In this document: positions 57,156 to 64,000 of the stretch, piece by piece
Position numbering within the stretch: position 1 is the first letter of the stretch
Layout of the letters: each line of letters begins with the position of its first letter
Assembly (NCBI GenBank): GCA_031772625.1
Contig: CM062820.1
Coordinates: 317,648,545-317,712,544, forward strand
Length of the DNA stretch: 64,000 nt
Direction: 5' to 3'
DNA from: Pinus tabuliformis
Lineage: Eukaryota; Streptophyta; Pinopsida; Pinales; Pinaceae
Notes under the pieces: model-generated
What the model was told of the DNA's origin: nothing
Database searches by the model: none
The model's input: only the letters and a program-made list of their open reading frames with translations
Translations under genes and position numbers: made by a program

Positions 57156-58415
57156 AGTCCTGACTAATTTTCTATAGAATTAATTTTTAGGCCTTCTATT
57201 CCTCATAATATCATCAATTGGTAATTTTTTAATGACTATCTGGATATCGTAAACTTTTTAACATCTAAAGTTTCATATGATGACTAGATAATAGATGAAT
57301 ACCAACACGATAACCAGCTCAAACAAAAGAAAAGTGTAAATTCCATACCTAAATTAGTAGTTAAGATGGAAGATCTGTATGATGTTAAGGACAGATTCAA
57401 GAAACCAACTAACTCAAAGTTTCAAAGTTCAACATTGAGGTTTGAATTAGTAAATCTTGGAACTGACCTTAAACCACAAAATATTAATCTAGGTCTTGGT
57501 CTTACACCCGATGAAAGATTAGCCTTCATTCATTTGTTGAGAAGATATAAAAATGTTTTTTCTTGGAATTATGATGATCTTAAGACATATGATACTTCCA
57601 TTATTCAACATACCATTCCTATGATATCCGACGAAAATCCTGTACAACAGAAGTTGAGAAAGACTCATCCAAAGTTGGAAAATCAAATCAAATATGAATT
57701 AAATAAACTTTTTAAATCCAAAATAATTTTTCCTATCGGAAATTCAAGGTGGGTTTCTAACCTAGTTCCAGTCAGGAAAAAGAACGGTGATATTTGAATT
57801 TGTATAGACTTTCGCAATCTCAACAAAGCTTGTCAGAAGGGAAAATTTCCACTGACTCCTATGGAACATATACTGCAGTCAATTGCAGGCTCATACTTAA
57901 TGTCTTTTCTGGATGGATTTTCAGGTTACAATCAAATTCTTGTACATTTAGATGATTGACTAAAGACAACATTCAGAACCAAATGGGGAACATACGCTTA
58001 TCAAAAGATGCCATTTTGATTAATCAATGTTGTCACAAAATTTCAGAGAGCCGTGGATATAGCTTTCAAAGCTTTGGTGAATAAAACTGTGGTCATTTAT
58101 TTACATGATATAATTGTATATTCAAAAAAATGTGGTAATCATTTAAAGGACTTAAGACAAATCTTTGAACGTTGTAAAAGATATGGAATTTCTCTAAATC
58201 CAAAGAAATATTTCTTTGCTTTAAGTGAAGGTAAACTTCTTGGATTTATTGTATCTAAAGATGGCATTCACATATATCCTGATAGGATAAAAGAAATTTC
58301 TAAAATCTCTTTTCCTCACAGCAAAAAATCGATGCAATCTTTCCTAGGCCAGATAGATTTTGTCAAATATTTGTCCCTGACTTTTCATGAATTGTTTTAC
58401 CCCTACAATCTATGA
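57156..58415 (+). pseudogene. TAT1 reverse transcriptase, copy B
   Basis: Duplicate of 28052-29310. The linker-to-finger frame (57366-57797) is continuous here, showing that the shift near 28430 is private to copy A: LGLTPDERLAFIHLLRRYK, then FSWNYDDLKTYDTSIIQH. Private stops: CGA to TGA after KKNGDI (57795-57797) and a TGA after LDD (57957-57959). The YLHDIIVYS box and the TGA after MPF are shared with copy A. Confidence 0.82.
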
Positions 58416-60226
58416 TCAAGAAAATTTATGTTTTTCAATGGGGACATACTAAGCATGAAGCTTTCAATCTTATCAGACAAGTAGTTATAAATGCTCCCTC
58501 TTTAGGAACTCCGATTTTTTCTAATCATTTTATTTTATATACTTTTTCTTTCGAAACATCATATGCAGCTATTTTGACACAAGTCAATGATGAGAAAGTT
58601 GAGGCACCAATTTCTTTCTTTAGCTCCAATTTGCAAGGTGCTGAACTGAATTACTCAGATGTTGAAAATCAGGTTTTTGTTGTTTTTAAATCAATAAAAC
58701 ATTTCATACCTCTTCTTCTTAAAACTCACACTAAAGCAATAGTTCCATTCTCATATGTGAGAAATTTACTAATGCAAAGAGAATTAGGTGAGAAAAGAGA
58801 AAATTGGGTGACGACACTACAAGAATATGACATTGAAATTAGACCAGCTAAAATTGTTAGAGGTCAAGGTTTTTGCAGAGTGTTAGCTGGAGCATCCAAC
58901 TTACCAAGACCAGAAGATTCAAGTGATATTATACGAATATGTGAGGTAATCCTCAACGATACTAAATCTAAATATCTTGATATCATATTTTATTTGAAAA
59001 ATGGATATGCCCCTATGCGGCTCAGTTACAAAAGAAAAAGGGCTTTGAGATTAAAAGCTAAGGAATATGGAATCATCAATGATGTTTTGTTCAGAAATAA
59101 TTATGATTGTGTTTTACTTAGGTGCCTTGAAAAATCTGAGGCAAAAAAGGTTCTGTAGGAACTCCATGATGGACTAGCTAGTGGACATTTTCAAGGAGAC
59201 ACAACAATGCATAAAATCCTACATGCTAGTTATTATTGGCTAACCTTGTTCAAATATGCACATGAAAATGTAAGGAAGTGCAAAATTTGTCAAACGGCTG
59301 CTAGAAGACAAAGGAAACTTGCGTTGCCATTACAATCAGTCAATATTGAACAACCATTTGAGCAATGGGGACTGGACATAATAGGTGAGATCGTTCCTTA
59401 CTCTTCAAAGCAACATAGATATATCCTTACAACAATTGATTATTTCACTAAGTCGGTGGAAGCAATTCCACTAAAGGTAGCCAATTCTGAAAACATTATT
59501 GTATTTATTGATCAATTTATTATTACCAGAGTTGGCCTACCAACTACCCCAATGTTTGCCATTGCATCCTATTTCACAGGCAATTTTATGACAAAATTTT
59601 CTCTCAAAAGAGGTTTTAAACTTAAATATTCTGCTAACTATTATCCTCAGGGAAATGGTTTAGCTGAATCAAAAAATAAAAATCTCATAAGGATCATCAA
59701 ATGAACTATTGATCAGAGTCAAAGAAAATGGCATAAATCTTTAATATTTGCTCTATGGGAAGATCGGATAACACAGAAGGCCTCAACAGGCTCTTCTCCT
59801 TTTAATCTGGTCTATGGGAAAGAAGTTGTCCTTCCTACAATTGTATTTGTTCCCTCTCTATCCCTAGTTCAATTTATCAAAGAAACTCTTTCCTCTTCTA
59901 TGCAATTAAGGCAATCACAAATCCTCAAACTCGAAGAAGAAAGAGAGAAAGCCAAAATCATACATGCACATCATCAACAGTTAGTTAAATATTCATTTGA
60001 TGCAAATTCTGTAAGTCCTAAATCTTTTCAACTTGGAGACCTTGTATTGAAGTGGGATAAAGCACACGAGGAAAAAGGTAAGCATACCAAATTCCAAAGA
60101 ATGTGGCTTGGCCCATTTCAGATTACAGAACAAATCAGCCCATCAATGTTTCTATTGCAAGATTTATTAGGCAAGAGAGATTATCTACCTGTGAATGGGA
60201 AGATTTTGAAGAAATATTTTTCATAG
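58412..60226 (+). pseudogene. TAT1 native RNase H and integrase, copy B
   Basis: 58412-59158 is open: degenerate RNase H (FILYTFSFETSYAAILTQ, VPFSYVRNLL) running into the integrase N-terminus (GYAPMRLSYKRKRALRLKAK). After the shared TAG at 59156-59158: HDGLASGHF...CKICQ, EQWGLDIIGEIVPYSSKQHR, LTTIDYFTKS (Asp), MFAIASYFTGN (second Asp now Ala), GNGLAESKNK (Glu kept). The C-terminal KFQRMWLGPFQITEQI ends at 60226. Confidence 0.78.
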
Positions 60227-60294
60227 AAGATAACCTCTTCTATCCCTTGTACACTATCACATTTAATTTTCCTAGGAAAATAAAAGTTAAATAG

Positions 60295-60310
60295 TATTTA
60301 CTTTTAGCCT
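60295..60310. repeat. Target site duplication of the mRNA insertion (left)
   Basis: TATTTACTTTTAGCCT, repeated at 61521-61536. The uninterrupted site in copy A is at about 31190-31206. Confidence 0.88.
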
Positions 60311-61520
60311 TTTTTTTTTTTTTCTGAATCAGACTAATCTATTATATTACAAAAAAGTCAAAATTTACATCATCTGTGTTACAACAGAGTCGTAGCCCTG
60401 TGTTTCCTGTCGAGAGAATGACATAATGTTCAGGAATAATCATGTCCAAAATTACATGAGACCGACACTGAACCATATCGACAGTACCTAAGACCGACAC
60501 TGAACATACATGGATAGCCGAAACTGAAACACATAAGGACTGGAACATATATGGATATCCGTCACTGGAACATATAAGGACTGAAATACATAAGGACTAA
60601 GTCCTGACACATACAAGATAGCGGTGAGAGCAAACAGTGAAAAATTTCCTTTCTCAGAGACTTGTGGCGAACTGCAGATCGAGTTAGTCATCATCTGTGG
60701 TGTGCGGATCTTCCTCCGCTTTGCATCTGAATTGCTTGGGGATGTCCGGTTCGGGGAGAGTGTTCCGCTGCGCAGGTTCACTTGGGCCTGCCCGAGGATC
60801 TGGGGAGGAACTTTCTTTGACGGGGCGCAGCATATCTACAGCAGGAACTTGCATGTCGACTGTGGGAGCCAACCCAGGAATCCGAGGAGGGCTTGCCTGT
60901 AAAGCTTCTTCTTGACCACCAGGATTGCTACAATGCTCCACCGAAACCGAAACTATAAAAGTTGAATTTGACAGAGTACATGGAATACGATATCTCACCA
61001 TGGGATGCGCAGAGTGCCCACATTCCATAATTTCTCGGTGTTCCGCTGCTCTACCTCGGCCAACTGCACGTCCTCTGGAGCGACTGCGGTCGGATGAAAC
61101 CTCAATTGAGGAAGAGGGGGAAAGAGCTTGCCTCTGTGACGAAGCACGACCTCTGGAGCTTCCGCGCCTGCTTATCATCCTTTGGCGCTCACGCTGCATC
61201 CCCGAATTGTTCAAAGAGCAGGAGTACCCCTTCGTAACCTCCCTCAGAACCAGAGAGTGAGCCAACGCAACCTCCGAGCACCCAAACCTTATGCAGAACT
61301 GCGGGAGAATGACAGAGGTGCCATGCCTTTGTAACTCCATTTTCCCGCTACCAAGGAGAGCAGTAAATGCCGAAAGGACTCGTCTTAAGTCTCGCAGATG
61401 AACATTCGCCGCCGCTCTTAAATGATCCCCGGTCCTGGAATACGTGGCTCGTCCGGGCTGACACATGCCCATGTGACGAGCCACTAACCTGTTACGCACT
61501 AAAGCCACCCGCATCCGGGA
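60311..61520 (-). pseudogene. Processed mRNA copy (retrocopy) of an unidentified host gene
   Basis: A 1.2 kb insert absent from copy A, flanked by a 16 bp direct repeat and ending in a poly(A) tail (poly-T on the plus strand at 60311-60323), the marks of reverse-transcribed mRNA inserted by non-LTR machinery. An AATATA-type signal lies ~20 nt before the tail. It is much more GC-rich than its surroundings. The minus strand holds an open frame of 276 codons (61514-60684) that is open to the insert's 5' end, so the copy may be 5'-truncated. The protein has a basic Ser/Arg-rich middle (SRRGSSRGRASSQR, DRSRSRGRAVGRGRA), a short CGH-x4-MVRYRIPC segment and an acidic Pro-rich tail. I do not recognise it. 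It may still be open because it is recent. Confidence 0.7.
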
Positions 61521-61536
61521 TATTTACTTTTAGCCT
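61521..61536. repeat. Target site duplication of the mRNA insertion (right)
   Basis: TATTTACTTTTAGCCT, identical to 60295-60310; TAT1 sequence resumes directly after it. Confidence 0.88.
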
Positions 61537-62553
61537 TACAATAAAAAATCTCTTCAAATATTTTGAGTTTTCTCTTGTATAAGTAGATATTGTTAAGGAA
61601 ATAATTATGACATTTGAAAATAAGATAAGTTCTATCTCTTTCAAATTTTCTTGTTTCCACCAAAATTATTTATTCTTTGTGAAACCCCAACTTTATAAAG
61701 AGACTTTTGCTCTATTATCAGTCAAGAAAAGTATCCCTAACAAAGTAAAGACTCTCTGCAGATAAGTGCCTTTAACTCTATAATTGTCATCCAGAAACTC
61801 TTAAGGAGTCAATGATTCTCCCCATCCAATAAAATTTTCTCTTTTTAGAGTGTAATTCTAAAATATACTAAAACTTAAAATATAAGAGGTCTCATCAAAA
61901 GTTGGCTTACCATGTTCATAGGGAAATAATAGACTGACATTACCAATACTGCACATCAAAACAGGGTAATGGCTTGAGATTATTTTAATCAAAAGACAAG
62001 GGGTCTCATCACAAGATAGCTTGTTCAGTTGAATTACAACCAATGAATGGCATTGTCACTATTTGGCCACCAAACCAATACAATGACTTTTAAGTAGTAA
62101 AAAAGAAAAAAAGAAAATTAGAAGAAAAATAAATTGTTTAAAAAAAGAAAGGAAGAGAATACGTATATGATTCTGAATTTATCTCTAAAAATTGCACTCT
62201 TATATGGATGGGATACTGAATCATTGATGGTTAAAAGGTAACCCTGTTGAGGCTATGGACGCATGTTGGTAGCAGAGGCTCTACCTATGACAAATGAGTA
62301 CATCTAAAAGCTAATCTACAAGAGCCCCCTACTTTATCTTTAAACTAAGTAAAGACTGATATAGATAAAGGAATTTTCATTTTGAAGAGGATATCAAGTG
62401 AATGATAATTAGGTGAGTTTGTTTTCTTATTCAGAGAAATGTTACTTATCTTAAATTTCATGTAATTCCTATTTCCTGAACTATCTTTATTTTGGAAGTT
62501 TTAGAAGTTTCAAAAATGTCAGAGATAACTGGTTCTTCCAGTGAATCACCAAT
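61537..62553 (+). other. TAT1 non-coding region before the 3' block, copy B
   Basis: Duplicate of 31207-32223. Keeps the purine-rich run and the AG/GTGAGT splice-donor match (62411-62418). No coding motif. Confidence 0.55.
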
Positions 62554-64000
62554 TGTTGTACTATTCAACAACCCCCCTATTTATTGATTTAATAGTTAAT
62601 ATTCTATTAATAAATGGGGACCCTTTAAAATTTTTCAAAAAACTTAGAAAATGAGATCTTCCTTCTCTTTGAATTATTAGAAATAAAATTTTGAATAAAC
62701 TCAAGATATCAAGCCAAAATCCCTTTATGACTAGGCATTCTCGCTTAATCGCAAATCGTTGGACCTTGCATGACAAAGGTTAATGGACAATTGAAATTTT
62801 GCAAATTGCGATACAAGGGACCACTATAATAGACTTATGGTATCATTAAACTTCTCATTAAAACTAAGGCTTAAATCATTTCTTACAAAATAAAGTACCT
62901 ATCGCAATCGCATAAGCGGCATTCATAAAAGCACAAATAAACAAAACCTTTAGGATACACGATTTACGATATTAGGACATGACAAGTCAAACACTCATCG
63001 CATCGCAGCTTTTACACAAAGGCCAAACTTGTGAACCATGAAAATTTGAAAAATGCGATGTGACCCAGATCCGATGGAATTATGTGAAAATTGTTATAAC
63101 TTAGATCAGGTCTGCCGCTTAGTAAATAGATACTTTATGCAATAATTATTCATTCAAACAAAATGCGCTCAAAAGGATAAAAGGTATGCTGCTCACATCG
63201 CATATCGTAAAATACTAAATAACTTCAAAATAATACATAATCGATATTGCAATGTTGCAATTTGCGATATTGCGATAATTACCATTAATCGCAATCGCAT
63301 AATCGGTATCGCATGCTTTAATGCATCAACTTGAAGTACCACTTACAAATTTGTGATGCGATGGTTTAAATGAGTCATAAAGGAAATAATGAAAAGACCT
63401 TAGTGTGTAATTAATGAGTTTTAATGGCATTTACATTTAAAACGGCTCAACAAGATTTGATATCTTTCATCTGTATTTTCAAATAAAAGCTTCTTCCTTG
63501 TCATCTTTCAGAATTAACTGTATCATTGCATTTTCACTGTCATTTTCGCTCTGTGTGTTTATCTGATAATCTCCATTGCTCAATTTTAGGGAACCTCTGA
63601 AGGAAACAATGTTTGAAAAAATGACAAAGAAAGGAAAAGCTACTACGGCTAAGAAATCAAACATGACCCCACTCTTCTCTGATACCACCTGCAACAAAGA
63701 TGAAGGAACCACATCGTGGGAAGCCATGTATAAATTACTAGAGGAAGAAAAACCCAGACCACTAGAAACTAAGGTGATAGTTTATGCCGAAGTATCATAT
63801 GAGGCTTCGTACTTTGAGGCAGCATGTTTGTTTCTACACAGAATAGCTGCAAGCCCAAGATATTACCATACACAGATATGGTGAAATGGGTAATTGATAA
63901 TGTGAATATTTTAGACAAAACTTTCAAAAATTCAAGACATGAGGTTATGGGGTCTTTCACGCCAGAAAATTTGTGCCAGATGTACCATCTACTAGAGCCT
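62554..64000 (+). repeat. TAT1 3' LTR-like block, copy B, runs off the window
   Basis: Starts TGTTGTACTATTCAACAACC at 62554. Same layout as 32224 onward: GGGGACCCTTTAAA, cluster of TCGCA/TGCGA motifs (62745-63365), splice acceptor at 63588-63589, accessory ORF. Confidence 0.58.
63590..64000 (+). pseudogene. TAT1 accessory ORF, copy B, partial
   Basis: Begins EPLKETMFEKMTKKGKAT after the acceptor, followed by the Ser/Asp-rich part and WEAMYKLLEEEKPRP, a frameshift near 63858 shared with copy A, then VIDNVNILDKTF and ENLCQMYHLLEP at the window end. Function unknown. Confidence 0.66.

Larger units (their letters stand above)
54441..64000 (+). repeat. Second copy (copy B) of a tandem segmental duplication
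   Basis: 54441-60310 and 61521-64000 correspond to 25336-31200 and 31206-33667 in the same order and orientation, including the exact GYP-E/TAT1 insertion junction (27510 and 56614). By eye about nine substitutions in ~350 bases separate the copies in the non-coding part. Shared stops in TAT1 pol show that decay preceded duplication. The copy leaves the window at 64000. Confidence 0.85.

Noticed and set aside
60684..61514. Capsid or nucleocapsid gene of a retroelement (Arg/Ser-rich, Cys/His)
   Set aside because: No CCHC knuckle, no RT nearby, and the insert has mRNA-type poly(A) and a 16 bp target duplication; a host mRNA copy fits better.

Overview
The window looks like intergenic DNA from a large-genome seed plant. 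It is AT-rich and made almost entirely of decayed, nested Ty3/gypsy LTR retrotransposons. I see no intact host gene. The only host-like traces are a decayed LRR fragment (about 7921-8205), whose phrasing resembles conifer TIR-NBS-LRR repeats as I remember them, and a processed mRNA copy (60311-61520). A gymnosperm is possible but not proven.

Layout. 1-927 is the end of an LTR that leaves the window (ATH0). 928-7196 is the 5' part of a minus-strand Tat-like element (TAT0: gag, PBS and a ~5 kb LTR-like block carrying its own ORF). 7197-8660 is a spacer with the LRR remnant. At 8661 a related plus-strand element (TAT1) begins: ~5.04 kb LTR-like block with an ORF, PBS, gag and protease region. 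TAT1 is split at 15797 by GYP-E (15798-27510, minus strand, tRNA-Glu-type PBS, sense ORF after pol). It resumes at 27516 with an extra RNase H, RT, a degenerate native RNase H, integrase, a non-coding stretch and the start of its 3' LTR-like block (32224). That block is split at 34476 by a chromovirus (CHR1, 34477-54129, chromodomain at its C-terminus). CHR1 is itself split by a younger Athila-like element (ATH1, 35784-48283, minus strand, 1.86 kb LTRs, GATCT target duplication, tRNA-Asp PBS).

At 54440/54441 the TAT1 ORF jumps back into GYP-E sequence. From there to the end of the window, the GYP-E end, TAT1 pol and TAT1 3' region repeat in the same order. This is a tandem segmental duplication about 2-3% diverged by eye. 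Only the second copy carries the processed mRNA insertion, with a 16 bp target duplication.

Order of events read from the nesting: TAT1, then GYP-E into TAT1, CHR1 into the TAT1 3' end, ATH1 into CHR1; the duplication came after GYP-E and before the mRNA copy. CHR1's LTRs differ more than the two duplicate copies do, so CHR1 probably predates the duplication. The repeat unit would then be ~29 kb, and a second CHR1 should lie just beyond the right edge.

The most interesting system is the TAT1/TAT0 family: apparent 5 kb LTRs with a ~1000-codon ORF upstream of the TATA box, a possible splice route to that ORF, and two RNase H domains of which the native one has lost its catalytic positions. Coordinates and divergences were read by eye, and family assignments rest on remembered motif patterns, not searches.
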